A DNA stretch of 11,805 nucleotides from Chloroflexota bacterium (GTDB taxonomy: Bacteria > Chloroflexota > Limnocylindria > Limnocylindrales > CSP1-4), in the NCBI GenBank assembly GCA_017860675.1, contig JAGDMV010000042.1:1-11805 (forward strand), given 5' to 3'. Under the pieces are notes generated by a model. It was not told the DNA's origin and searched no databases. It saw only the letters and a program-made list of their open reading frames with translations. Below are positions 1-5,852 of the stretch, one piece after another. The translations under genes and the position numbers were made by a program. The first letter of the stretch is position 1. The number at the start of each line of letters is the position of its first letter.

Positions 1-390
1 GGGGATGCCCAGCTCGACGGTCAGGAACTCCCAGGCCCAGTGAATCGCCTCGCGCTTGAAGTAGTCCCCGAAGCTCCAGTTGCCCAGCATCTCGAACAGC
101 GTGTGGTGGCGGGGCGTCCGCCCGACCTCCTCGAAGTCGTTGTGCTTGCCGGCCACCCGCAGGCAGCGCTGGACGTCCACCGCCCGCTTGTAGGAGCGGG
201 TCTCGGCCCCGGTCAGCACGTCCTTGAACTGGACCATGCCGGAGTTGGTGAAGAGCAGGGTCTGATCGCCGGCCGGGATCAGGCTGGCCGAGGGCACCAC
301 CGCGTGGCCGCGCGCGCCGAAGAAGTCGAGGTAGCGCTGGCGGATCTCGGCGGCCGGGAGGGAACGGATCCGTGGATCGGGGCTGGCCAT
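1..390 (-). CDS. alaS: Alanine-tRNA ligase, N-terminal 130 residues (cut by window edge)
   Basis: This is the start of class II alanyl-tRNA synthetase, the cytoplasmic enzyme that charges tRNA-Ala with alanine. The visible 130 residues are the front of the catalytic core. They carry AlaRS signatures: a YLDFF segment near residue 20, LLFTNSGMVQFK at 45-56, RCLRVAGKHNDFEEVG at 75-90, and the class II motif 2 region TPRHHTLFEMLGNWSFGDYF at 92-111. The rest of the catalytic, editing and C-Ala domains lie beyond the left edge; full-length family members have about 870-900 residues. The ATG at 390 fits the family's usual N-terminus. It has no Shine-Dalgarno sequence but has a TACCAT hexamer 7 bases upstream, so it may have its own leaderless promoter despite following the small membrane gene on the same strand. 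Confidence 0.97.
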   Translation of the reverse strand, partial: MASPDPRIRSLPAAEIRQRYLDFFGARGHAVVPSASLIPAGDQTLLFTNSGMVQFKDVLTGAETRSYKRAVDVQRCLRVAGKHNDFEEVGRTPRHHTLFEMLGNWSFGDYFKREAIHWAWEFLTVELGIP

Positions 391-397
391 CCGCGCA

Positions 398-403
398 ATG
401 GTA
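398..403 (-). promoter_or_regulatory. Putative -10 hexamer of alaS
   Basis: Reading minus, TACCAT lies 7 bases before the alaS ATG, and no purine-rich ribosome site sits between them. A TANNNT hexamer at this distance would put the transcript start at or next to the start codon. The call rests on the same arrangement at four other genes here; alone it would be weak. I see no clear -35 element. Confidence 0.4.
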
Positions 404-440
404 GCGAACGGAGCGGTCGTGCGACCGTGGGCCGGCGGGC

Positions 441-538
441 AGCGCGCGTGCGTCGGCCGCCCGCGGGTCAGGGGCGGTCGCGAGCGCGCGTCGGCCGTCG
501 GCGGGTCAGGGGCGGTCGCGTGCGTGTCAGGGGCGGCG
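441..538. repeat. Two perfect 20-bp direct repeats plus a third partial copy, between the small membrane gene and alaS
   Basis: GCGGGTCAGGGGCGGTCGCG occurs at 463-482 and again at 501-520, 38 bases apart. An 11-base core, GTCAGGGGCGG, recurs at 526-536. A flanking segment reading AGCGCGCGT also recurs (441-449 and 483-491). On the minus strand the core reads CCGCCCCTGAC, and its third copy is the last two codons and stop of the small membrane gene. The array therefore looks like local duplication of that gene's 3' end. It fills most of the 136-base gap; no gene or U-tailed terminator is seen there. Confidence 0.8.
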
Positions 539-805
539 GGTCGGTCCGAGCACCGAGAACAGGACGACGAAGCCGATCCCGGCCCACGCCCCGATCGACG
601 CGGCAACGAGGTGGAAGTCGCCGAGCACGAGGGGGTCAAGGCCGAGCCGCCCGCCTATCGCGTCGCCCGCCCAGGCGCCGATCGCAGCCAGCAGGGCGAC
701 GAACGGCAGCCGCGCACCGGCGGTGCCCCTGACCACGACGAAGAACGCGGTCCAGCCGGCCCCGACGAGGGCGGCCAGGATAGGCGCGGGGCCGATCTCG
801 GGCAC
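527..805 (-). CDS. Small three-helix membrane protein, function unknown
   Basis: A 92-residue protein I do not recognise with confidence. It begins at a GTG two bases after the mnmA stop (TGACCGTG), so translation is probably coupled to mnmA. Much of it is hydrophobic, with three likely membrane helices at about residues 8-26, 33-52 and 65-87 and a basic tail (TRRP). The sequence IGAWAG appears twice, at 42-47 in helix 2 and 71-76 in helix 3, which suggests an internal duplication of a glycine-packed helix. It loosely resembles small glycine-rich inner-membrane proteins such as the YeaQ/GlsB type, but I cannot assign it to that family. The frame stays open upstream inside mnmA; that part is a shadow, because MnmA is unmistakable there. 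Its stop codon lies in the repeat array that continues downstream. Confidence 0.7.
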   Translation of the reverse strand: MPEIGPAPILAALVGAGWTAFFVVVRGTAGARLPFVALLAAIGAWAGDAIGGRLGLDPLVLGDFHLVAASIGAWAGIGFVVLFSVLGPTRRP

Positions 806-807
806 GG

Positions 808-2010
808 TCAGCCGGCCCTGGCGACCGACGGCTCGGTCGCTGCGGCGCGCTCCCGGGTCGGGGTGTTCGTCCAGCCGTCCGTCCCGTCCTGCGGTGCCGG
901 CACGGCGGCGGCCGCCTGGCGGGCGATGCGGCCGCCGCCCACGACGTACTCCCCGTCGAACAGCACGGCAGCCTGGCCCGGGGCCGCCGCCCAGACCGGC
1001 CGCCCGGTCTCGACCAGCCAGCTGCGATCGTCGCCGGCGTCGAGGCGCGTGACCCGGGCCGCCACCGGGCCGGCCCGGTGGCGGACCTGCACCTGGGCCT
1101 CGAAGGACGGGCCGGGGGCCGATCCGCCGACGAAGGAGACCTCGCTGATGACGAACGCCGCGGTCTCCAGTTCCTCGCGCCGACCGACGACGATCGTGTT
1201 TGTGGCCGGGTCGACCCGGCTCACGTAGCACCGCTCGCCGGTGGCCACGCCCGTCCCCCGCCGCTGGCCCACGGTGCAGCCGGCAGCGCCGTCGTGGCGC
1301 CCGACGACCCGCCCGTCGGCGTCGAGGACCGGCCCGGGCGCCGGCACCCAGCCGGACCGGGCGGCGAGCGCGGCGCGGATGTCGCCCCCGGCGACGAAGC
1401 AGATCTCCTGGCTCTCGGCCGTGGCCGCGGTCGCCAGGCCGCGCGCCCTGGCGATGGCTCGCACCTCCGGCTTGGTCAGCTCACCGAGCGGGAACCGGGC
1501 GTGGGCCAGCTGGTCCTGGCCGAGTCCGTAGAGGAAGTAGGACTGGTCCTTGGCCGCGTCGCGGCCGCGCCGCAGGCGGAGCAGCGGTCGCCCGCCGCCG
1601 TCCCGGCCAGCCTCGATCCGCGCGTAGTGGCCGGTCGCCACCGCGTCGCAGCCGTACAGGTGCCGGGCGAGCCCGAGGAGCGCCCCGAACTTCACCACCG
1701 AGTTGCAGTCGACGCAGGGCGACGGCGTGAGCCCGGCCAGGTAGGCGGCCACGAACGGCCGGATGACCCCGGCCTCGAACTCGTGCCGCAGGTCGAGAAC
1801 GTAGAACGGGATGCCGAGCTGGCCGGCGACGCGCCGGGCGTCCTCGGCCGCGTCCACCGAGCAGCAACTGGGGCTGGCCTCCGAGCGCGCATCGGCGCCG
1901 TCATGGAGGCGCATCCAGACTCCGACCGCCTGGTCGCCGGCGTCACTGACCAGGGCGGCAGCGACCGACGAGTCGACGCCGCCCGACATTGCGACCAGGA
2001 CCCGGGCCAT
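808..2010 (-). CDS. mnmA: tRNA-specific 2-thiouridylase MnmA
   Basis: MnmA uses ATP to activate C2 of uridine 34 in tRNA-Lys, tRNA-Glu and tRNA-Gln, then inserts sulfur delivered as persulfide from a cysteine desulfurase. The 400 residues contain the PP-loop SGGVDSS (9-15), the catalytic Cys102 in CVDCNSVVKF, ATGHYAR (125-131), KDQSYFLY (154-161) and the second catalytic Cys204 in ESQEICF. The C-terminal beta domains end around GEYVVGGGRI (residue 362). About 38 further residues, rich in Ala, Pro and Thr, form a tail beyond the usual end of the family. The ATG at 2010 begins exactly at the PP-loop strand (MARVLVAMSGG) and lies 9 bases after the desulfurase stop without a Shine-Dalgarno sequence, so coupling is likely. 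The adjacent desulfurase is its probable sulfur donor, as in the Bacillus YrvO-MnmA pair. Confidence 0.96.
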   Translation of the reverse strand: MARVLVAMSGGVDSSVAAALVSDAGDQAVGVWMRLHDGADARSEASPSCCSVDAAEDARRVAGQLGIPFYVLDLRHEFEAGVIRPFVAAYLAGLTPSPCVDCNSVVKFGALLGLARHLYGCDAVATGHYARIEAGRDGGGRPLLRLRRGRDAAKDQSYFLYGLGQDQLAHARFPLGELTKPEVRAIARARGLATAATAESQEICFVAGGDIRAALAARSGWVPAPGPVLDADGRVVGRHDGAAGCTVGQRRGTGVATGERCYVSRVDPATNTIVVGRREELETAAFVISEVSFVGGSAPGPSFEAQVQVRHRAGPVAARVTRLDAGDDRSWLVETGRPVWAAAPGQAAVLFDGEYVVGGGRIARQAAAAVPAPQDGTDGWTNTPTRERAAATEPSVARAG

Positions 2011-2019
2011 GGCGCCCCG

Positions 2020-3204
2020 TCAGCCCGGCAAGCCGGCCGTCCGCGGATCGGCGGCCAGCGCCACCGCCCCGTCGCGGAGCGCGCCGATGACCCGGGGCAC
2101 GACGCGAGCCGCCTCGTCCACCTCGGCGGCGGTCGTCGTCCTGCCCAGCGACAGGCGCAGGGCCGAAGCGGCCTCGTCCGGCCCGTAGCCCATGGCCAGC
2201 AGGACATGCGATGCCTGCGGGTCGCCACTGGCGCAGGCCGAGCCGGTGGAGGCGGCGATCCCGTCGAGGTCGAGGGCGACGGTCACGGCCGTGCCGTCGG
2301 CGCCGCGACAGAGGAGCGACAGCAGCCCGGGGAGGCGCGCGGACGGGTGGCCAGTGATCTCCACGCCCTCGACCGCCGTGCAGGCAGCTGCGAGGCGGGT
2401 CCGGAAGCCCTCCAGGCGGGCCCGCGTGGCCGGCTTCTCGGCGCAGGCAAGCTCGTAGGCGACGGCCATCCCGACCGCCCCGGCTACATTCTCAGTGCCC
2501 GCCCGGCGGTGGCGTTCCTGGCCGCCGCCGTGGGCCTGGGCGAGGAGCGGCGTGCCGCGCCGGATCCAGAGCGCACCCGTCCCCTTCGGACCCTCGAACT
2601 TGTGGGCACCGAGCGCGACCGTGTCGGCGCCCAGCTGGCCCACGTCGACGTCGAGGTACGGGGCGGCCGACACCGCGTCGACGTGCAGGTGAATGCTCCG
2701 CCGCCGCGGCAGGCGCTCGGCGATCTCGCGGATCGGCTCGACCGTGCCGACCTCGTTGTTGGCCAGCATCACGGCCACCACGATCGTCCGCTCGTCGACC
2801 ACCGCCGCGACGTCGTCGGGGTCCACCCGGCCGGTCCGGTCGACGCCGACCTCGGCGATCTCGAAGCCGAACTTGGCCAGGTGGGCGAGGCTGTGACCGA
2901 CGGCGTGGTGCTCGACGGCCGAGGTCACGATCCGGTTGCCGCGGGCCCGGCCCACCCAGGCCGCGCCCTTGAGGGCGAGGTTGTTGGCCTCCGTGCCGCC
3001 CGAGGTGATGACGATCTCGCGGGCCGTCCCGCCGAGGGCGGCGGCCAGTCGCTCGTGTGCCTCGTCGAGCGCGGTCCGGGCCGCCCGTCCCCAGGCGTGA
3101 CCCGATGACGGGTTGCCGAAGGTGGCGCCGAGGAAAGGGAGCATCGCCTCGAGCGCCTCGGGTCGCAGCGGGGTCGTCGCGGCATGGTCGAGATAGATCG
3201 GCAT
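2020..3204 (-). CDS. Cysteine desulfurase (NifS/IscS class V aminotransferase family)
   Basis: This PLP enzyme converts cysteine to alanine and carries the sulfur as an enzyme persulfide. The 394 residues show YLDHAATTP (4-12), FGNPSSGH (29-36), TSGGTEANN (67-75), SAVEHHAV (95-102), LANNEVGTV (148-156), the PLP lysine Lys202 in GAHKFEGPKGTGAL, RRAGTENV (233-240) and the catalytic Cys324 in STGSACASG. The PLP-contacting segment reads HVDAVSAAP; Asp176 is kept, but Ser179 stands where IscS-type enzymes usually have Gln. Placement directly before mnmA suggests a dedicated role in tRNA thiolation, although supply of Fe-S assembly cannot be excluded. The ATG at 3204 fits the family N-terminus. It has no Shine-Dalgarno sequence, and TACAAT lies 9 bases upstream. 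Confidence 0.95.
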   Translation of the reverse strand: MPIYLDHAATTPLRPEALEAMLPFLGATFGNPSSGHAWGRAARTALDEAHERLAAALGGTAREIVITSGGTEANNLALKGAAWVGRARGNRIVTSAVEHHAVGHSLAHLAKFGFEIAEVGVDRTGRVDPDDVAAVVDERTIVVAVMLANNEVGTVEPIREIAERLPRRRSIHLHVDAVSAAPYLDVDVGQLGADTVALGAHKFEGPKGTGALWIRRGTPLLAQAHGGGQERHRRAGTENVAGAVGMAVAYELACAEKPATRARLEGFRTRLAAACTAVEGVEITGHPSARLPGLLSLLCRGADGTAVTVALDLDGIAASTGSACASGDPQASHVLLAMGYGPDEAASALRLSLGRTTTAAEVDEAARVVPRVIGALRDGAVALAADPRTAGLPG

Positions 3205-3213
3205 CGGAGGCCG

Positions 3214-3219
3214 ATTGTA
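3214..3219 (-). promoter_or_regulatory. Putative -10 hexamer (TACAAT) of the nifS-mnmA operon
   Basis: Reading minus, TACAAT matches the sigma-70 -10 consensus at five of six bases and sits 9 bases before the desulfurase ATG. Transcription would begin within a few bases of the start codon. I see no convincing -35 in the GC-rich sequence above it. Confidence 0.5.
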
Positions 3220-3280
3220 GCCGCGGTGGCGCGATGGGCCGGGCCGGGCGTGTCCGTCGCGGCCGTCGCCACGGACCTGC

Positions 3281-3310
3281 AGGGCGGGGGCGCCCAGGGC
3301 GGGGGCGCCC
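3281..3310. repeat. Perfect 15-bp tandem duplication in the CofE-like/nifS gap
   Basis: AGGGCGGGGGCGCCC occurs twice back to back (3281-3295 and 3296-3310), followed by a degenerate start of a third unit (AGCGCGGG). Each unit contains the palindrome GGGCGCCC when read across the joint. The repeat lies in the 155-base gap between the CofE-like stop and the desulfurase start. The remainder of the gap holds a short GGCGGC/GCCGCC inverted repeat (3331-3336 and 3346-3351) with no U-tract. I see no gene in it. Confidence 0.85.
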
Positions 3311-3359
3311 AGCGCGGGTCGGCGGTGACTGGCGGCAAGGGCTGCGCCGCCGCGGGCGG

Positions 3360-4073
3360 TCAGTCGACCGGCGTGGCCACCTCCCGGCGGACGATCCCGA
3401 TCGGCGTCTGCTGGCCCGTCTGGCCCAGCGGGTTGTCCTTGAAGATCGCCCGCAGCACCGGGTCGCGGAGCTGCTTCGAGCTCTTGCCGAGCACCGCCAC
3501 TCCGAGGTCGTTGGCGTCCACGATGACGGTGTCACAGCCCGTCACCGCCCTGGCCCGCTCCGCCTCGGCCCGCGGGTTCTTCGGCCCCAGCTTGGCGTAG
3601 CGGTTGTAGGGCGGGATGACGTAGTCGGCCGGCCCGTCGATCGAGGCGACGGTCTGGCCGGCGACCTTGTAGAAGAGGCCGCGGATGCCGAACGGCTTGG
3701 TGACCGCTGCCACCGCCGAGGCGAGCAGGATCCGCGGCACGCCGGCCTCGCGGATCGCCAGCTCCATCGTCCACGGGCTGCCGATGCCGATCCCGTACGG
3801 GTTCTTGTAGACGTGCTTGACCAGGAAGGCGGCCAGCGGCGACACCTCGATCTCGTCGATCGGGTAGGCCCGGCCCTGCATGGTCGCGACGAGGCGTTCG
3901 CTCAGGAAGAGGAGATCCCCCGGCTGGACGTGGGGCACGGCGTACCGCCGCAGCACGTCCTCGAGGTCATCGTGCTCGGTGACCAGGTGGGTGCGAACCG
4001 GGTAGCGGGCCCAGCGGACACCATCCACGGTGACCACGAGCCTCTTGCCGGGGTTGGGGGCGAGTTCGGTCAT
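3360..4073 (-). CDS. CofE-like protein (F420-0:gamma-glutamyl ligase family), divergent
   Basis: A 237-residue cytoplasmic protein resembling the CofE family, which adds glutamate to the lactyl-phosphodeazaflavin side chain of coenzyme F420. Family-like parts are the early PVRTHLVTEHDDLEDVLRRY (25-44) with HVQPGDLLFLSERLVAT (48-64), an IGIGSPWTMELAIREAG stretch (95-111), and the late segment TVIVDANDLGVAVLGKS (182-198). It lacks the GRPWR-type segment I would expect in a genuine CofE, so catalysis of F420 glutamylation is uncertain; it may be a paralogue with another amide-ligase role. The frame is open upstream to 4385, across the tupA terminator, but that part is antisense-like low-complexity sequence. 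I chose the ATG at 4073, where recognisable sequence begins (MTELAPNPGKRL). TATACT lies 11 bases before it. Confidence 0.75.
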   Translation of the reverse strand: MTELAPNPGKRLVVTVDGVRWARYPVRTHLVTEHDDLEDVLRRYAVPHVQPGDLLFLSERLVATMQGRAYPIDEIEVSPLAAFLVKHVYKNPYGIGIGSPWTMELAIREAGVPRILLASAVAAVTKPFGIRGLFYKVAGQTVASIDGPADYVIPPYNRYAKLGPKNPRAEAERARAVTGCDTVIVDANDLGVAVLGKSSKQLRDPVLRAIFKDNPLGQTGQQTPIGIVRREVATPVD

Positions 4074-4084
4074 CGGATCGGGCG

Positions 4085-4090
4085 AGTATA
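4085..4090 (-). promoter_or_regulatory. Putative -10 hexamer (TATACT) of the CofE-like gene
   Basis: Reading minus, TATACT matches the -10 consensus at five of six bases, in an otherwise GC-only stretch, and lies 11 bases before the ATG. The predicted leader is about five bases, so the mRNA would be nearly leaderless. The sequence about 17 bases further upstream shows no TTGACA-like element. Confidence 0.55.
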
Positions 4091-4119
4091 CGCGCCCCCT
4101 CAGGCCCGGTCGCGGCCGC

Positions 4120-4166
4120 GCCGAGGGCGGCGGCTCGCTGGAGGCGGCCGAGCCGAGGGCGGCGGC
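4120..4166. repeat. 15-bp direct repeat and 7-bp inverted repeat between tupA and the CofE-like gene
   Basis: GCCGAGGGCGGCGGC occurs at 4120-4134 and 4152-4166. Between and overlapping the copies is an inverted repeat, CGGCTCG (4131-4137) with CGAGCCG (4149-4155), around an 11-base loop. These sit just upstream of the predicted CofE-like promoter. They could bind a regulator or simply be GC-rich slippage products. Confidence 0.6.
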
Positions 4167-4179
4167 CGGCCGAAGATGA

Positions 4180-4214
4180 ACCGGCGGGCGCGGCCCCTGC
4201 CCGCGCCCGCCGGT
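4180..4214 (-). terminator. Strong hairpin terminator after tupA
   Basis: ACCGGCGGGCGCGG (4180-4193) is exactly complementary to 4201-4214, giving a perfect 14-bp stem with a 7-base loop. It begins 17 bases downstream of the tupA stop. On the minus strand the base of the stem runs into TTCATCTTC, a loose pyrimidine/T-rich tail, so it is best read as a terminator for tupA. It would separate tupA from the CofE-like gene on the same strand. Confidence 0.75.
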
Positions 4215-4231
4215 CGCGGTCACGATGCTGC

Positions 4232-5176
4232 CTAGGGAAGCGAGGCTTCGTCCTTCCCGGCGTCCGGGACAAAGAGCGGCTGGCCGTACTTGTCGACACC
4301 GAACTCGCCGATCAGCGCCTGGCCCTCCGGCGAGACGAGATAGTCGGAGAACGCCGTCGCGCCGGCGGCGTTGACCTTCGGCCACTTCTCCGGGTTGACG
4401 CTGATCACGTGGTAGATGTTGAGCAGGATGGCGTCACCTTCCACGAGGAGGTCGAGGGCAAGATCCGCCTTGGTGGCCAGGTAGGTGGCCCGGTCGGTCA
4501 GGGTGTAGCCGGCCTTCTCCGAGGCGATCTTGAGAGTCGCCCCCATCCCTTGACCCGACTCGACATACCAGTCGGGCTCGGGCGTGATGCCGGCGGCCTT
4601 CCAGATGGCCAGCTCCTTGGCATTCGTGCCCGAGTCGTCGCCGCGCGACACGAACGTCGCCTTGGCGTCGGCGATCCTGGTGAAGGCGTCCGTGGCCGAG
4701 GTGAGACCCTTGATGCCGGCCGGGTCGTCGGGCGGGCCGACGATGATGAAGTCGTTGTGCATCACCAGGCGGCGATCCGTGCCCCAGCCCTCGTCCATGA
4801 GGGTCTTTTCGGCCGCCGGCGAGTGGACGAGCAGGACGTCGGCGTTCCCTTCCTTGCCCATCTGCAGCGCCTGGCCGCTGCCCACGGGGATCGTCTTGAT
4901 GGCGTAGCCGGTCCGCGCCTCGAAGTCCGGCACGAGCACGTCGAGCAGGCCGGAGTCCTGGGTCGACGTGGTCGTCGCCAGGATGATGCTCGTGCTGCCG
5001 GCCGGGGTGGGCGCCTCCGTCGGCGCCGGGGTGGGCGCCTCGGTCGCCGGCGCCGTGGTGGGCGCCTCCGTCGGCGAGGCGCTCGGCGAGGCGCCCGTCG
5101 TGCACGCTCCCGCCACGAGAGCCACGACCGCCAGCAGCACGAGGACGAGCCGCCCGGCCCGGTCCGCCTTGATCAT
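4232..5176 (-). CDS. tupA: Tungstate-binding lipoprotein of an ABC transporter (TupA family)
   Basis: A 314-residue extracytoplasmic substrate-binding lipoprotein. Residues 1-25 are a lipoprotein signal peptide ending in VAGAC, with Cys25 as the lipidated residue. Residues 30-60 are a Pro/Thr/Ala/Glu linker. The mature domain opens with ILATTTSTQDSGLLD (65-79), the TupA hallmark that contacts the oxyanion. It continues with family-like blocks FVSRGDDSGTNAKE (175-188), YTLTDRATYL (224-233) and IYHVISVNP (254-262). The frame extends to a TTG at 5194, but the ATG at 5176 is preferred because AGGAGG sits 6 bases before it and it leads straight into the signal peptide. The partner permease and ATPase (TupB, TupC) are not nearby. 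A Mo/W-binding-type regulator is divergent, and a strong hairpin follows. Tungstate is the family's usual ligand, but molybdate cannot be excluded. Confidence 0.92.
   Translation of the reverse strand: MIKADRAGRLVLVLLAVVALVAGACTTGASPSASPTEAPTTAPATEAPTPAPTEAPTPAGSTSIILATTTSTQDSGLLDVLVPDFEARTGYAIKTIPVGSGQALQMGKEGNADVLLVHSPAAEKTLMDEGWGTDRRLVMHNDFIIVGPPDDPAGIKGLTSATDAFTRIADAKATFVSRGDDSGTNAKELAIWKAAGITPEPDWYVESGQGMGATLKIASEKAGYTLTDRATYLATKADLALDLLVEGDAILLNIYHVISVNPEKWPKVNAAGATAFSDYLVSPEGQALIGEFGVDKYGQPLFVPDAGKDEASLP
5006..5076. repeat. Short tandem repeats encoding the TupA linker
   Basis: GGTGGGCGCCTCCGTCGGCG occurs at 5006-5025 and 5057-5076, with a shorter copy (GGTGGGCGCCT) at 5030-5040. Spacings of 24 and 27 bases keep the frame, so on the minus strand they encode repeated TEAPT(P/T)AP-like units tethering the binding domain to its lipid anchor. 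Length variation between strains is likely at such a site. Confidence 0.85.
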
Positions 5177-5329
5177 CTGTATCCTCCTCGGCAACGCGCG
5201 GTCACACGGCGCCGGATCGCACCGGCTGACGGCGTGCCAGCTGCATGCTCCGGTACCCTCACAGTCGTTGTCAAATCACTGCCTATCCGACGCTCGCTAG
5301 ACGGGATGTATGCACATGGAGGAACAGCG
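5177..5329. promoter_or_regulatory. Divergent tupA/MerR-TOBE control region
   Basis: This 153-base gap must hold promoters for both genes. On minus, a perfect TTGACA -35 lies at 5269-5274, and GAGCAT (5245-5250, three of six consensus bases) follows after 18 bases; this could drive tupA with a leader of about 60 bases. The overlapping plus-strand TTGTCA (5268-5273) is a possible -35 for the regulator, but I find no good -10 for it. Strong Shine-Dalgarno sequences are AGGAGG at 5183-5188 (minus, tupA) and GGAGGA at 5318-5323 (plus, regulator), each 6 bases from its ATG. Small palindromes are GCATGC (5243-5248), inside the candidate tupA -10 area, and ATGT-N4-ACAT (5306-5317). Either could be an operator; neither is proven. 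Confidence 0.45.
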
Positions 5330-5761
5330 ATGGGCACCGCGGCGGACACCCCCCTGATCCGGGTCGGCCAGGCAGCCGAGATGCTCGGCGTGTCGGTCGC
5401 GACGCTCCGCCGCTGGGAATCCGCCGGCCGGCTGCACTTCGAGCGCTCGACCGGCGGCCAGCGGCTTGTCTCACTGGCCGAGGTGACCCGGCTGCTGGCC
5501 GAGCGCCGCCGGGCAGCGGCGGAGCAGCCGATCGCCGCCCAGTCGGCACGGAACCGCTTTCCCGGGGTCGTGACTCGTGTCGAGCGCGACCAGGTTGCGG
5601 CCGTCGTCGAGGTCCAGGCGGGACCGCACCGGCTGGTCAGCCTGATCACGGCCGAGGCGGCCCGCGAGCTCAAACTTGCCGTCGGCGACGAGGTCGTCTG
5701 CGTGGTCAAGGCGACCGACGTGATCGTCGACCTCCCGTCGCAGCGGCGCGACCGCTCCTGA
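5330..5761 (+). CDS. MerR-type HTH protein fused to a TOBE (molybdate/tungstate-binding) domain
   Basis: A 143-residue likely transcription regulator. Residues 9-57 form a MerR/excisionase-like winged helix-turn-helix (VGQAAEMLGVSVATLRRWES, then GRLHFERSTGGQRLVSLAEV). Residues 72-136 are a single TOBE/Mop domain (SARNRFPGVVTRVERDQVAA, EARELKLAVGDEV-type turn, CVVKATDVIVDLP), the fold that binds molybdate or tungstate in ModE and Mop proteins. There is no long MerR dimerisation helix. The ATG at 5330 has GGAGGA 6 bases upstream; an in-frame ATG at 5306 lacks one. Being divergent from tupA, it probably senses cytoplasmic Mo/W oxyanion and adjusts tupA transcription and perhaps its own. The open frame extending left to 4409 is the antisense of tupA. 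Confidence 0.85.
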   Translation: MGTAADTPLIRVGQAAEMLGVSVATLRRWESAGRLHFERSTGGQRLVSLAEVTRLLAERRRAAAEQPIAAQSARNRFPGVVTRVERDQVAAVVEVQAGPHRLVSLITAEAARELKLAVGDEVVCVVKATDVIVDLPSQRRDRS

Positions 5762-5852
5762 GCCACGCTCGACGCCAGATCCCGGCTCCAGCCGATACAC
5801 CTGGCGATCGCGCCGCGACGCGCCGTGCCGCCCTCCCGATCGACCGCGCCGC
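5762..5852. other. Short convergent intergenic region
   Basis: The 91 bases between the ends of the MerR-TOBE gene and the permease gene hold no gene. A weak inverted repeat, CGCCAG (5773-5778) with CTGGCG (5801-5806), spans a 22-base loop and lacks a U-tract. A bidirectional terminator would be expected here, but I do not see a clear one. Confidence 0.5.

Noticed and set aside
1078..3108. Long open frame (676 codons) on the plus strand opposite mnmA and nifS
   Set aside because: Both opposing genes are unmistakable by motif. The plus-strand product is Arg/Gly/Ala/Asp-rich with no recognisable domain, as expected of antisense frames in GC-rich DNA.
4074..4385. N-terminal extension of the CofE-like gene
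   Set aside because: It would run through the tupA terminator and into the tupA 3' end in another frame, and the sequence has no family resemblance.
4409..5329. N-terminal extension of the MerR-TOBE gene across tupA
   Set aside because: The extension is antisense to tupA, and a strong Shine-Dalgarno sequence marks the ATG at 5330.
5762..5852. Possible bidirectional terminator from CGCCAG/CTGGCG
   Set aside because: Six-base stem with a 22-base loop and no T-rich tail on either strand.
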